A stretch of DNA of 64,000 nucleotides from assembly GCA_018398585.1 (NCBI GenBank), contig JAGTTD010000019.1, positions 744,001 through 808,000 on the forward strand. Reading direction: 5' to 3'. Source of the DNA: Simmondsia chinensis. Its lineage: Eukaryota; Streptophyta; Magnoliopsida; Caryophyllales; Simmondsiaceae. The translations under genes were made by a program, and so were the position numbers. The notes beneath the pieces are model-generated. The model had not been told where the DNA came from and made no database searches. It was given only the letters and a program-made list of their open reading frames with translations. Numbering within the stretch: position 1 is the first letter of the stretch; every line of letters begins with the position of its first letter. Positions 22,701 through 36,509 of this stretch are shown here, in pieces.

Positions 22701-25700
22701 ATATGTGGGCCATTTATATTATAGATGTATGTATATGTTCATAATGTATTATATATGAGACAATATTTCTCCATTAATGGATGGTGACATGTGGTAAAAG
22801 AAAACTCCCAATATAATTAATTTTCCAAAGGGATCTTTGAAAAATTTAGGGCCCAAGCGACTACTTGGTTTGCTTAGGGTCTTGACCGACCCTAGCTAGC
22901 ATATGGGTTTCAGCAAACACCAAACCTCACTCACCTCTCATTAAGAACAGTACACTTCAATATATCCAAAAACAAGCACAATGAAACTGATGGAAATTAA
23001 TAGTGTATAATATGTACTCATAGGGAATGAAGATATGCACTGCTTTGCATAATACTGTTATTTACAATATTATACTTATAACTACCATGCTGACTCTGGA
23101 GGCCAGAGCTACATCCAAGTGAATTTGGAAAACATCTCACAATTAGAATGCCAACAAACGCAAGTTGACCTTCTAAATTTTACGTATCAAACAAGATATC
23201 TATAAAGAGAAAAGTGAAAAGTGAGGGTCACCAAGTAGTAACCTCATAGTGGAACTCCAAAAGCATAAAATGGTGTTTTCTACATTAAAAAAAGATAACA
23301 GATAAATGTTGTAACACACCTCAATGTCGAATGTCAAAAAGCTAACAAATAAGATTGTGACATACCTCAATGTTGCACATTGTCGAGGCTTTAGTTTTTG
23401 AAGAGCCCATTGAAAGAACCCGCAGATTGTAGTGAGTACCAACTGATGCTTGATGAAAATAGGCAGCCCAACAGTTCTCTCGTTGCAGTTTGCAAGATGA
23501 CATAGAAGAAGAGGAAGGGATAGACTCATCCACCTTTGAAGCTGAAATAATGAATATTATAGCAAGCAGCTGAGATACCTGTTTTATTTCCATTTAAAGA
23601 CAACAAAGATCAGCGTGTAGAAGATAGGTAAAAAACCGGCAATATAGAATTTAGATGAGAAAATGAGAGCTGTAATTCAGCTTCAAACATTATGCATAAT
23701 CATACATTAAACAATATGGAATTTAACACTTAGGTACACTGAAATTTGAGTATTTATCAACCACGTACCATGATGTTTCAATATAAACAAGGAGAGGTGC
23801 CTAGGTTTAAATTTTTATCACCTAATGCCTTGAAGTTTAAGAATTTCATCAATAAAGTACCCGTTGCCGAAACTCAGTGGATTTTCATTGAAAATTATTG
23901 ACGTGGAACGTGACACTAACAATATAGGTGTTCTCTATTATAATCATATTTTTTTGGGGAAAATTGTGGGCATGAAACATTATTTTGATGATATATAGGT
24001 ATCCTCCGTCAAAATCCGGTGAATTTTGTTTTTAGTAATCTGCTAGATATTCGCAATAAAACTTGACATAGCACATCTATATTGTTGTAGTCATGTATGA
24101 CATCAGTATTTCCTAATAAAAGTTGACCTGATTTTGATGAAAATTCACCAAGTTCCAGTTTAGGGGCACCTTAATGATAAAATTTTCAAACCTCAAGATA
24201 CCTTAGTGATAACTTTCCTGAAAAAGTATATTATTATTTGGCTTCTGATACTTGTTAAGTGAGCCGGGGATAACGCAAAAGTTCACATCTAGAGACAATG
24301 CATGTTGGCTTTGGGGAGAGGGAGGAGAAAGCAGAATGAAACAACAAAAAATTGAACTTTGTGATCAAGAAAAATAGGTGAGGCAAAGAAACTGCAATCT
24401 ATTCCAGTATCTTTTTCTATGAAAACGACAGAAAATTTCACCACTCAAGGGAAAAGGCATGATCAATTGTAAAGCTAAAGGTTAAAGCAAATTCAATAGA
24501 AGAAACCGATGCATAAAGTTCAAATATCAAAGGCAATAACACTGCATTAATATGATCTTCGGAAAAGTTAACAGTTCATATAGTGAGAAGAGGCAGAGGC
24601 TCACCTTCTTAAAAAGCACAGGGACCTCACGGGACAACACAAAAGAATGCTTCAAGAACAACACTATTCTAGGCATCTGAATGCTGCACAAATCACAGCG
24701 AGCAGCCCTGGATTGAACAGCAAGAGTTGGTTATGGAGAGATGAAACTAGTTATCACTACAGCAATATATGCATTATCCAAGCTACATTAACCTTGATGG
24801 CACCATAACCAGCTAACATGAATTTGGATGGCATCGAAAGAATGAATCGACTCTTTTGGCACACTAATAAATCACATTGGCTCATTCTTAAACTAAGCAG
24901 GAAAAGCAAAGATTATAGATTTTAGCAACTGTGATAAGCCAAGAAACAATTCAGAAACACAAAGCAATCACAAAAGTCATCATTGTAAGCCATTCACGAA
25001 CATATTACCAGAATTTTAGCAGGTTTCAGACTAAATCAACTCCACATACAAAAATGGTAGGGCCTATTCAGTATGGTTTCTGTTTTCCATTTTTAATTTT
25101 AGAGACTAAAAACTAGTTTATAAAAACGATTTTCTTATTTTGGGTTTTGTTTTTAGTTTTAACTCAAACTTCAAAAAGATTAAAAAAACAAAACCAAAAC
25201 TAGAAAAAATCATTTTTAAAATCTAGGTTTTAATATCTGAAAAACCAAAAACTACAAATAGAAAACGATACCAAATAGGCCCATAATGATTTGCCATAGC
25301 CTGTCTTGTTTGAGCAAGACAAACATATGATCACCACACTTGTTCTCCACTTTACCTCCAACATTTGCCGTAGCCATCACCAACAACCAATAATCAGTAT
25401 CTAACTACTTCAATCCTCAAGGTAATCCTCGTGATTTGCTTCTTACCACTTTATCATGGCAAAATTTCATCATCAAGTAGCCACCACCATGCCAGCCTGG
25501 GGAATGCTCCCATAACAACCATATCACTATTGGTATGCCCATTGAGGCACTGCCACCAGACAGTATTCCATCCAAATTGCCACTAGAACTGCCTTCAGCA
25601 ATCCCTCGTTAAGAGAGAGAGAAAGAAAGAGAGAGATCTCACGACCACATAATTTATTTGGTAAATATGGAGAAGATACATCAGTCACCGCAACTCAAAG

Positions 25701-28700
25701 ATCCAGCTCTATTCAAATTAAATTTCACTTTCCTTTTTTAATCTCTAATTGAAGTATCGTTAGTTTACTTACTATTTACATGGATCTAAAGCCTCAAATT
25801 AAAATATAATAAAAAAGAACATAAAACAATTGTCGAAAGAATTAAAAAAACCAACCAAGAGCGTCCTAGTGTATTCAAAAGGAAACTATCCTAAAGGAAC
25901 AACTAAACCAAGAATGCCCAGGTGATACCTTGCTGAAGTTACCTAACTCATCCAAGCAAGAGCTCCAATCGCATCTCAACTAAGCGCAAGATGCTCACAT
26001 TTGACTAAACTGAATTGAAGTGTACACATGCTCTATGTCTGGTCTATAAGGGAACTTTACCATATACTTGGGAGGAGGAGAAAAGAGAAGAGAGCATGGG
26101 GATATGTAACAGTACAAAAGCATGAATGCACAAAGATGTGTTCTATGTATGCTGAATTGATTCCAATGCTGAGTGCCTATGTGACCTACTTAAATAGGCT
26201 TATTCATACCTGTTTTTCTTAGAATTGAAGCCTTTCAAGGAAACCCAGCATACGCTGTAGAGCAGTGCTGCACGTTCAACTGCCAGCATATCTCCAGCAA
26301 TTTCCTTGCTGATCAAGTCAAGCTCAACAGAAAGAGAACAGTGAGAGTTACAATCACAGAATGGATTTCCGCCAGCCAGAATTGATATGCATCGCGAGTA
26401 TGTTTCGTGTGATTTGTGAACTCCACCAGACGCACCCTCACATTTTCCTAGCCATGCAATACCCAATATTAAGAAAAGGAGTGGAATAGAGAACAATTGA
26501 AATACTAATGATATATGGTTACTATTATCATTTCTTGAGGCTTCCAAGCTTCCTGTTAAGCCCTTAAACATCAGCAAGTGCAGCACTAGGCAAACAAAAA
26601 TATAGAAGAGTCACAAGACTAAGAGTTTGGATTATACCTAAGCCCATAAGAAGTCTTAGTGTTTGTCGCTTGCAAGCAAACTCCCACTTCATATGTATAA
26701 AATAAACCAAGGAACCAACATTTTCAAGAACAGGTGGGGAACATTTCTGACATATAGTCTTGTTGGAAGCTCTGCTTCCTTTTCTTCGAAATTGTTCAGC
26801 ATCCGCAGCAACTTCATTTTGAAGCATGGTGAACCCTGTATTTTCTCCCTTGGTCCGCTTGGAATTATTTTGTTTTGCAGGATAAATAAGATTTTCAATA
26901 GATGATTCATATGGATTCTTTTTAGAATGAAATATGCCACTTCTATACATCTTGCCAAGTTGTTCATTGATAATACTTTCCTGCATCAGCTTGCACCTTA
27001 AGCAAGTGATAGAAACTTTCTTGGCACTCTCCAGCTCTTCCGCTGCTAAATCCCAAAGGCACTTCTTACGGAATACTTTCCCTGTACAATTTTCCAAAAA
27101 GATGTAAGCTTTAATTTTGAATGGACCATTTGTTACACAAAGCGCTTAAAAAGAAAGAACAAGAAGTGACGAGGGAAGAGATCCAACAGCATAGATATGC
27201 CATTAAAAGTAGATACTTACCTAAACCAGCAGAAAATGCAGCAATGAACGAGGGCAAATTCTGCAAGCAGGAAATACTCTTGCCCCACTGGAATAATGCT
27301 TCTGCCTCGGCTCCGTTTCCAATTGTTTCTTGAATAATACCAACCTACAAGTAACATGGGTTACTACCAGTTACAAATATAACCTGAGGTGAGAGTAATA
27401 TTTCAAGGTCTAAATTTAATATTTCAAATTCAAAGATGTATTATATGCCACCACAAAGACAAGATGATACGAACCTGTAATGTGCTTTCAAGATAGCACT
27501 GGAGCACATTCCAGGGTGTAAGGATACAACCATTTGAATCCCATGAAACAGAACCAAGCGCCCAAGCTTTAACTGCTATTTGACTGCGAACTTTAAAATA
27601 ATTAAAAAAAAATTTCTGCTGTTGTGTCCTTCTCCCAGCTTCATCATATTTTTCTTCATCGCGCTCGAACGAGTAAAGAAAATGCTCCTGCAACAGCTTA
27701 CTGCGGAGCCGATGGGCTTCTTTGGCATAAAACAATGCCTAGACAAAAAGAAGAATTTTAAGAAAACCATTGTTACGAATCAGGTAGCATAATCCCTAAG
27801 ATTGATCATCAATCCAGAAGAAAAATTGGTTACAGAAATGCACTATCGAACTGTCCTTAACTCAAACGTCGTCCATACTTGGAGTGAAGTGTAGAAAGGC
27901 CAAGATCGAATTAAGGAAATAAAATAACCTTTATTGAAACTAATATTTAGTAGTAATTTTAGTATTAATGAGTACTATCATTTAACTGAACATGAGTACA
28001 AGCAGAGTTAGTGACCAGGCTAGGCTCCTTTAAGAGACGGTTTAGCACGTTGGCTTCTCTTACATCCAGTGATGTCTATGATCACTTACGTAGCCATGTT
28101 GACTTCAAAACAACTTAAGACATCCACAACAGTGAACTTCTCTCTACAGTCCCAGGGAATGAGAACCATTTGAACTTGTAGCAAGGAGCACTTTTTGGAA
28201 ATTTTTGGGCCACTGAACTTTTCTCTACAGTCCCAGGGAATGAGAACCATTTGAACTCGTAGCAGGGAATACTTTCTGGAAATTTTTGGGCATGTTCAAT
28301 AACGTTTTTTATTTGCAAATTTTTAGTTTTTGAGAAACTATAGGCCAGGTTTTATAAACTTTTTTCTAGTTTTTACTTTCCTGTTTTAGTTTTCACTCAA
28401 ACTAGAAAAAATTGAAAACAAAAAACCCAGAAACTAGAAAAAATTGTTCCCAAAATATGGCTTTTAGTTTCCAAGAAACCAAAAATTACAAATAAAAAAC
28501 AACAATACAAAGGCCCTTAATTGCCTAAAGAACCATGGTCTCTGGTTTTTCCCAAAGCACTTTGCTCCACTAGTGTGTCTTCACTCTCCCTTCACACTTT
28601 CCATGTGAAACCAATCATTTTTTCCCCTTACAATATTCTAGGTGTTACATCCAATTAAAATTAATCATTCAATAGTAAATGAAAACTGAACAAATACATG

Positions 28701-31700
28701 TGTGCATACGGAATCCCTCATTGTGGAATATCATAACATAAGCAGGAAACACTCTTGAATCCATCATTGAGCAACAAAACATGAGGAATGGGCCTCCGGC
28801 AGGAACTATTCCTACAAAGTAAGCACTATAAGGGAGAATCTATCGTGTATATTTAACATTTTGGGATTTAAAATGTAAGTTCGTTGAGTCGGATGACTTC
28901 ATGAGATAATATATAGACAAGTTACACGTAAAGCGCAATATTATTGCTATAACATGACAGCTGTAAGGTGAAACTTGTGCATTCGCATCAATTCTGAGTC
29001 TCCAAGCAAGTGGAATTCAGAGAAAGCACATAGTAAGGTCGTCACAAATCAATAGCGAAAGATGCGAGAAAATCAACGGCAAAATGTAAGCCCCGACTGA
29101 GTTCAACGACTACATGTAAGCAATCCTGAAAGAATAATATCCCACTAACGATGATCTTATTATCTAATTATGAAATAACACTCTGCTTGAAAAGCAATTT
29201 ATAAAGAACTGCGAGAAAATAGGCTTCAACAAAGTTTCTTGAAAAAATTCTCATGCACGAAAATCTTTGGAGAAAGTTTTCAGTATATACCTCAACCATC
29301 TGTCCCCTGGAAATCAGTTTTTCACTCATATCATAGTACAGATATCCGGCTACAAAAGCTGAATACGGAGGTACAGGGTCCTACAAGATCAGAAACATCA
29401 GACAATGAGGACAGCGTAAATCATGATTTTTCCATACTAGAAGTGCTTCAAAACGGTAAATAGCAATTCTTACATTTGATATGAGCTGCAAAGTAACCTC
29501 TTTGACATCATCAGCTGAGATATCTGATCTCATAGAATGTTTGTGACTGTGAAAGCGTGAGGGGAACAAAGAAGACAAAAAGGAAAAGTTCTGCTGAAAT
29601 CCAACTGATAAGGGTAGAGAATCCTCCATACAACTTATCCAGAAGTCAAGGGACACAAAATCTTTACTGTAATACTTGGAAAGGTTCATGATGAACGCCT
29701 CATCTATCGGTGTCACACAAAGGGCATGGCTGAGCCTTCGAGATCCCCATAGTAATGTCGAGACCTTTGCCATCGGAAAATTCATCCATTTGAACAATTT
29801 GACAATCAGACAAGACACGTCAGAATGAAGAGTCACGTCACCCTGGATAAGCAAAGCAGGACCGCCAAAAAAATACGATAATCAATAGAAATCACATTAC
29901 CATCAGAGATCCAAAGATTCAAAGAAGAAGTAAGATGAATAATGATACCTTAACAGATGCCAAATCAAGAACATGATACAGAAGGAGCAACATATTCTCA
30001 CATCCTGAATCACTCTGTCCATTGGGAAAGCACCGGGGTAGATCTGTACTCAGCCATATTTTAGCAGCATGATGGACATCAGAACATACTTGCTGCATAA
30101 TAGCCAAAGCAAGATGCAAAGCAATTAGCATAAACAAATGGTCATCTGCCAGTTTAAGACAGATATCAAATTGACCCAATTGAGTCTAAGCATAAGTTAC
30201 TGAATAACAAAGACTGACATTTTATGCAACAGCAGTTACAGCACCTTTGAATTGGGTTCTGCCTCCTGAACACACAATGCACGTAAGCAATACACTGCAG
30301 CCAATTGATGCAATGCTGGAGCGTCTTGACTGGGCACCCCACCATAAGGCCCTTCCTGTTCTACGACAAAATCCATGTAAGCTACAAAAGATAGCTAACT
30401 CTAGTAAAAGCAGACATCTTTACCAAATGAACACAAACCGGATGACTCACAATTGTGTTGATTGCTTGTGATAAACATTGAATACAATCATTCATGTTTT
30501 CGATTCCACGGGCTCTCAACAACAGTCCTTTTTTAGTTAGAATGGTTGAACGCTGTAAGCATTCGTTTGGCGCATAAATATCCTGCAAGAGGATGTCAAG
30601 AATATGCATTTGCATTTTTTGAGAGAGTTCAGGGTACCAAGCACTCAAATCTTGGTATGCTGAGAGTTCCTGAAAAAAAGTACATGCAACTGTATAAAAT
30701 TGCTTATCAGCAGCAAAGGACAGAAAATGGCTGCTCTTAACAACTTAGGAAAGGAAGAACCAGGCAATAAGCCTAACCTGCTCAAGTATTATTCCAACTG
30801 TCTGTTTGACAACTTTTTTTCTGAGCATAGAAGAAGAATTTAGAAGAAACGATCCTAATATTAGAGCAGTCGCATCTGAGTTCTTATGTAATTTACATTG
30901 TATCTGCAAAACAACAAAATTTGAGTGGCAATGCATATATGAAACAGGAATGACATGGAAGATATTTCCAGCAACTACCTTGACCCAACTTTTCACCAAT
31001 GCTGCAGGACTTGGAAGGTTTTCAACTATGCTTCTAGCAATACACCATTTTTCAAGGTTAGTCAGAGTCACCTTGGTCAGCTTGTCACTATCAATTTGGC
31101 AGAGAATCTCTAGAAATAAAGAGTTCATCGCACACGCCTCAGTGACACAGTCCACAATGGGTTTTTCACCATCCAGCTCCTTCAATTTGCCCACAAGAAT
31201 TAAACAACAATCCCATGCCGCTCTACAGCAGAATTTTAGTGCCTTGGAGGCCTGCAAAAACAGTAACATCCTCAGGCATGTCATGTGATGCATACATGAA
31301 CAAATACCGAACTGAGTATATTTCCTTTATGGTCCATATAATAGTGCATTAGCATATTATAGTCAGCCTACATGCATTTGAATAAAGTAGTTCCTGGCAC
31401 CAGGCAGCCAGTGAGACTGATGTTTATAATTAGGAAACCAAAACTTGTAAGCAAAAGATTTTAAGGGACTCTAACAAACTGTCTTCTAACATCAAGCACT
31501 TGTAATAGTTGGTCCTAAGTTAGGAAAACGTTCCATATAGAAAAGAACCGAACTTGCGTGGACAAGTCTTTAATTTTCCTTCATTGAAGAGCAACAATGA
31601 GACAAGTGCAATCCAATCATGCAATCCCACTTCTGATAAAGGGTGCACTCTATTTCTTGATTTCGTTAAACCCACTCTAACTTTGTATGTACTCCACGGA

Positions 31701-34700
31701 AGAGTCTAACACACCCCCCCCCCCCCCGGGGCCTCCCGGGGTACATCAATATATGTTCTAGTAGCAAAGAAGCCACACGTATGAGTAATCCAAACACAGG
31801 GCCACATGGTATCTGACATGCAAAGAAACATTCAGTAGATTATTGTTGGCGAGCCAAAGAATCTCCCACATGGCAGAAAGACATACAACGATACAAGGAA
31901 TGAAAAAGGAACACAAAGTTTATTGTAACCATCCTTTCCATCCATTCAACTAACCAAGAACATCTCAATGACTCTCACCAATGTTATGTAAAAATCAAGA
32001 AGAGAAGGGTCGAAGAAATGCAATAACCAAAAATTTCAAACTCCACATGAAACTCGTCATCATATTTATAGCTGTCCGTATGCATATGGATCAAAGTAGA
32101 AACATGTGATTCAGTCACAAAACAGAACTGCTTGAAAGTACCTCTTTTAATTGTTTATTTCTGTACCAATCAACACCTACGTTGTGGAGCAAGGCTATCA
32201 GGTATTTCAGACCTTGGGGTTTGATACCCTGGATATATTCATCAGAAAGCAAGTATTTTACGAACTTCATACTCTCCTGTAATAGCAAATGGGAAACCAA
32301 TCAGTGAAATGCACAATCAAGACATGCATTCTTCTACTTTGAAGTTTAAACCAACACATATATAAATCACGTAAGCAATATTAAACCTCCTAGTTTCACC
32401 ATCAAGTTACCTTTGATTTGCAATTAAGCGTCAAGGAGAGAGTGAAAGCGGCCACAGCAATGCTAAGGAGTGTCTTATCAATTTCAACACTACCTCCCTT
32501 GCTGTCACATATACGACCACAATCAGTGAAATTGCAGTCTAAAAAAATCCTCGTGGCCATGAAAACATCTCGGCGAATTTGTATGCCAAGACAAATGTAA
32601 ATGACTCCAATTTTTTTTGAATCTTTCAGCAAATTACAAGTTCAATAAGCAAGACTCGTAGCAGCAAGGTATTTCAGCCAAATATCAAATTGGAATAAAT
32701 GCAATAATCCATCAGGGTATTTTAAAGGCTAATTCATGCCCACCATCCCTTCCCCCAATTAGTACACAAGACCAACATTTATCAGTAAAAAGTAGGAAAA
32801 TTAAAAACGGGAGTGACAGAAGAAGCCTTGACTCACTTGTGGCAACGGAAAAGATAGAAGCATTGAAGGAATCCATCCTGGATGATTCTCAATGTATTTC
32901 CTAAGAGAACATCGTCCTCCCATTCAGTAATTATCCTTTTCCTCTCTGAATTTACAAATTCAGCCAGTGGCCTGCTTAAAAACTTGAGCGCATTGAAGTA
33001 GAAGGATGCAGAATTCTCCCATGTGCATAATTTAGGAACCATGTCATCAGGTCCAGGGCATGGAAATCGTTTCTCAACAAAATCCTTGCAGTCATTTATA
33101 AGTTTATTCCAACTATCAAGCAAAAACCTCTTTGGAGATGTATCGGCTAAACTCCCAGAGACTGTAAAGCAACTGCTATTCAACTGAAGGGCACATTCGG
33201 TAAAGTACAACCCAATGGCATAGAGCCTTTCAATCAGACTAAACACTGCTAAATCCTGTTCACAAGATTCACATTTAATTAGAAAATCCTCATATAGCAG
33301 AGCTGACATTTTGCGTATAAATTCATCAAGATATAAAACTCAGACCTGAGAAAAAGTGTTTGCAGATCTGTACATATGCATACTAACAGCAATGCGCACA
33401 TTCATGGATGCTGATTGACACTTATGTGCACAATAAGTCACAAGTTCAAAGAACTCCGTTGATTCTTTCGCTGTACTTCCCTGCAGTACATGAACAGTGA
33501 CCCCAATAGAGCCGCAGCCACTGATGTGAAGTTAAAATAAATTCAGAGGTAAAGGAAAATTAGCAACCTTGTAAAACAAACAACAATACAGTTACATATT
33601 TTACTTCCAAATAGAAAATGCAATCAAAGAATATTAATAAGAGAAAAGGGAGGGGGGGAAAAGTGAAAAAGGAATCCCGAAAGGTTTTACTAGGAAGGAT
33701 CCTAAGGATGCCACAAGTTTTTGTTTCATTTGGCAAACATCTCAAGGAGTCAATCTATAGACACAATTCAGAGAAACAAAATCTGCTTTTAGAACAAAGC
33801 TATCCTATGTCAGCGCCACGTCATATTGCAGCTTGCAGACACATTTTTTATTTCTGCGTACATTCTGAGCACTTCACTTTGACTGAACAGTACTACTAGT
33901 GATGGCGAAACTACAAGACCAGACTTGCTTGCCGACAGTTCTAGTACTAATTCAGCATCATGGGTAACCGATTTTCCATGTATCTACCTGGGGTCTGTAC
34001 TAAACGTGCATGCATCTTCATAAACACGCTAACATATGTAAACTCTTATGCTGGATATATAATCAGTTTCCCATACCAATCATAAGAAATAGTAGAAGTT
34101 TGTCCCCCCCCAAAAAAAAAAAGAAACATGAGAAGAATATGAAGCATAAACTACATATAAAAAAGGTGATACATTTTCTCCCTGACTGAACAGAGAAACT
34201 AATTCTCCATAGTCTATACCCAACAAATGGCAACAAATAGCATCTTTATACTGAATTTGACAGAATCTAAATGCAAAATGGCGCCTTTACTTCTCTCCGT
34301 GAGTACGACTATTGAAGATTCATGTGACAGCTGCCTAGCTGATTCATTTTTGGGTAAGCACATTCCTTTCAACCGTACAGTTGCATATTTCTTTTAAACA
34401 TGCAAAACTATAAATAAAGAAACAATGTATGGTGTATGCATTCAACATGTAGTGGGATAATAGACATACGGAAGATAGACAAACAAAATCAACAAATAGC
34501 ATATAAATCTCTATACAATCGAGTTAATCTGATTATGGAATGAATTAGACCACCTGTGGACCTTGATCCTCCAACAAATGCGCATACTCTTTAAGTACGG
34601 CTTCACAAAACCTAGGTACCAAATCCCCTTCAAAATGTGACACTTCCTTGACCAACAAGACAGTAGCCTGCCTCATATAGCTCAGTAGCACTCTATGCAG

Positions 34701-35801
34701 CTTCTGACTTAAACCCGCCTCCAAAACCCTAAGAACAAAAACAGAAATATCCAATTTAGGGAGGCAAATATCAGTTTTCCAACCAGTAATAAACCCTTAG
34801 GCTCCATATGGCTTGAGAGAAGACATTTTCCAGAACACTTTCCCTCAAAACTATTTTTGATGAAAAAGTTTTTCCTTACAAAACCAATTCTCCTCTAGAG
34901 GAAATCAAATCATACATTTCACTTCAACCCCAACTCACCGAGGATGAAACTCGTATAAATTTATAGAATATTACCATTTCCATTAGCTAGAATGATACAA
35001 AAATTTATAAAAAAAATATGCATTTTTTAAATGAAAATACGTTATGAAGAAACTTTTTCCATATAGAAAATGTAATCAGACGAAGCCTAAATGTCAGTGA
35101 ATGCGAAATGAGATACACTAATGAACAAACCTGAACCATGGATTGACCTCCATTAACAAAACCAACAACGCATCATACTTCCCAGCATCCTTAGTTTTAC
35201 TCAAAACCACACACTGTACAATCGAAACAACAATATCCACAACTAGGTTACCAAATTCACAATCCACCACATCGGCCCGGCCATTTTCAACCAAATTAGG
35301 CACAAACTTCCCATCTTTCAAATTCAAACTCTCAATTTCAATTCCTTTAACACTCTCCAAAACCCTAAATCCTTCCTCCACCGCCTCCTCGTAGCGCCCC
35401 CATTTCTGCAAGCAATGTATAAACCTAGCCTTCTGTAACTGAATCGCATACACTTTCCCACTCAACTGAGAACAAACCAAGTCCAAGCAATCTAACCCTA
35501 ACCTATACGACTCGAACAATTTGGCGCTGGAATTCTCGATTGAATTCGATTTCGGTGATTCTGATAGACGCTTAGGTAAGATAGATAGAACTTTGTTGAG
35601 AAATGGTAGAAATGACTTTGTTAGGGCTCGAATTGAAGATGAAGATGAAGAGGTGCCTTGCTTACGCCTTGACGGTTTCTTATTGAGTGCGCCATTAATG
35701 GAGGTTTGAAATTGCTTCAAGGAATCGATGAGTTTGTGGAGTTCGGTGTAATTGGAGCTCTCAAGGTTTGCGATAATGGAAGCTTGTGAAGGTGCGTCCA
35801 T
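16752..35801 (-). CDS. ESP1: Separase (ESP1), cohesin-cleaving C50 protease
   Basis: Predicted exons from the 5' end: 35801-35131, 34728-34554, 33480-33346, 33255-32837, 32622-32411, 32276-32142, 31251-30979, 30903-30778, 30669-30451, 30355-30245, 30185-29949, 29842-29474, 29380-29291, 27738-27475, 27344-27221, 27081-26638, 26447-26210, 24707-24605, 23578-23366, 22473-22418, 21886-21657, 21227-20996, 20450-20048, 18867-18628, 17909-17822, 17368-16752. Total about 2,141 residues, close to the size I recall for plant separase. The catalytic His is in [15 protein letters not shown] (last two exons) and the catalytic Cys in [31 protein letters not shown] and [18 protein letters not shown] are family blocks. 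In the family it cleaves the cohesin kleisin at anaphase and acts in meiosis. Phases agree at every junction except exon 4/5, where one base is in excess. Introns host many MITEs and SINEs. Confidence 0.95.
18955..19050 (-). mobile_element. tRNA-derived SINE fragment in a separase intron
   Basis: On the minus strand, ggctgtggtataatggtgga (A-box-like) is followed by gaggtttgaatcctg (B-box-like) about 45 bp on. The stems of a functional tRNA are not complete. Confidence 0.55.
19083..19410. repeat. GAGCTC/AAGCTC-rich dispersed repeat, copy 3
   Basis: Begins aggggtgtaaatgagac and continues with gagctcgagccgagcc, ctcgagcttatac and caagctcaatcaggc. This copy shows the hAT-like terminus most clearly. 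It is in a separase intron. Confidence 0.6.
19415..19648. mobile_element. Fold-back MITE family K, copy 1
   Basis: Left arm ggaaaaacattttccttcac and right arm gaagaaaattttccatc, with a gtattaacggagcc end; the interior ctttagttgcaaagacag is shared with the copy at 51022. It is in a separase intron. Confidence 0.6.
19776..19922 (+). mobile_element. 5'-truncated SINE with exact 15-bp TSD
   Basis: The module ggttgggagtccttggacac, aaggcagcatacatc, gggaccctgcattagcagga, cccttgatgcaatagg is flanked on both sides by atttctttgccatta (19761-19775 and 19923-19937). It is in a separase intron, antisense to the gene. Confidence 0.88.
20510..20860. repeat. GAGCTC/AAGCTC-rich dispersed repeat, copy 4
   Basis: Same composition as copy 3 (ctcatttggagctcaagc, gagctaggtcaagctcc). 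It lies in the separase intron between the 21227-20996 and 20450-20048 exons. Confidence 0.55.
25060..25282. mobile_element. Hairpin MITE family H, copy 2
   Basis: The ends gggcctattcagtatggttt and aaaacgataccaaataggcc are inverted; the arms mirror each other around a short centre. It is in the large separase intron between 26210 and 24707. Confidence 0.78.
28288..28516. mobile_element. Hairpin MITE family H, copy 3
   Basis: Left gggcatgttcaataacgttt, right aacaacaatacaaaggccc, with central ttttcactcaaactag. It is in the separase intron between 29291 and 27738. Just left of it, 28140-28285 holds two near-identical pieces of about 80 bp (cagtcccagggaatgagaac twice), a small tandem duplication. 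Confidence 0.75.
34798..35089. mobile_element. Fold-back MITE family K, copy 2
   Basis: The ends ttaggctccatatggcttga and cagacgaagcctaa are inverted. Inner arms include gacattttccagaacac and ttccatatagaaaatgt. It fills most of separase intron 1. Confidence 0.65.
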
Positions 35802-35928
35802 GGCGGTGGGGGTAGAGAGATAGAGAGAGAGGTGGATGCAGCGGAGTGTCCGGAAAGTGTTCTACTCGAAATGGGTATGGAGGCGCGCATTCGCTTGGAT
35901 GTCGTGGACAGTGCAAAACGACGTCGTT

Positions 35929-36444
35929 GTTATTTACCTTTTAATATGAGGATATTTTTTAAAATAATAAAAATAACTCTGATATTTTTAAATTATTAAA
36001 AAAGTCCCTAAGTTTATTTTGTATTAATAAAAGGTTCATAAAATTTTGTCACATTAATAAAAAAGGCTCATCTCTACCGTGATGTCATTTTTAATCGACA
36101 AAGGAAACGTGACAACTAAGTTTTTATGTATGCTTTAGTAAAATGACAACAATATTTTAATAACCATATTTTAAAATAAATTAAGCGAAAACGGATAGTT
36201 TCTATATAATATAATATCTCATGCTTATAAAGTAGGAATAAATATATTAAAGCGTACTTTATATCATTTTATTGAAGTATTAATGAAATACATTTGTCAT
36301 ATCTATCGATAAAAATGACATTATCACACTTGATAGGGGCCTTTTGATTAATATAAAAAAAATTATGGGTCTTTTTAATAAATCAAAAAGGTCAAAGTCA
36401 TTTTATTATTTTTAAAAACGTCGAGATATTAAAATGTAAATAAC
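35929..36444. mobile_element. Fold-back MITE beside the separase promoter
   Basis: The terminal repeats gttatttaccttttaatat and, inverted, gttatttacattttaatat open and close a 516-bp AT-rich unit with long imperfect arms (aataaaaggttcataaaatt against its counterpart). It begins only 128 bp upstream of the separase ATG, so it lies within or next to the promoter. Confidence 0.72.
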
Positions 36445-36509
36445 ACTAAAATCTTTTATATATTTAAAACGTCGGTAAATCTCATTTCTATAATTTCTAA
36501 ATGCCACAA

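Noticed and set aside
30806..31288. 160-codon plus-strand frame
   Set aside because: It lies opposite two separase exons in phase with the rest of that gene; its residues show no family resemblance.
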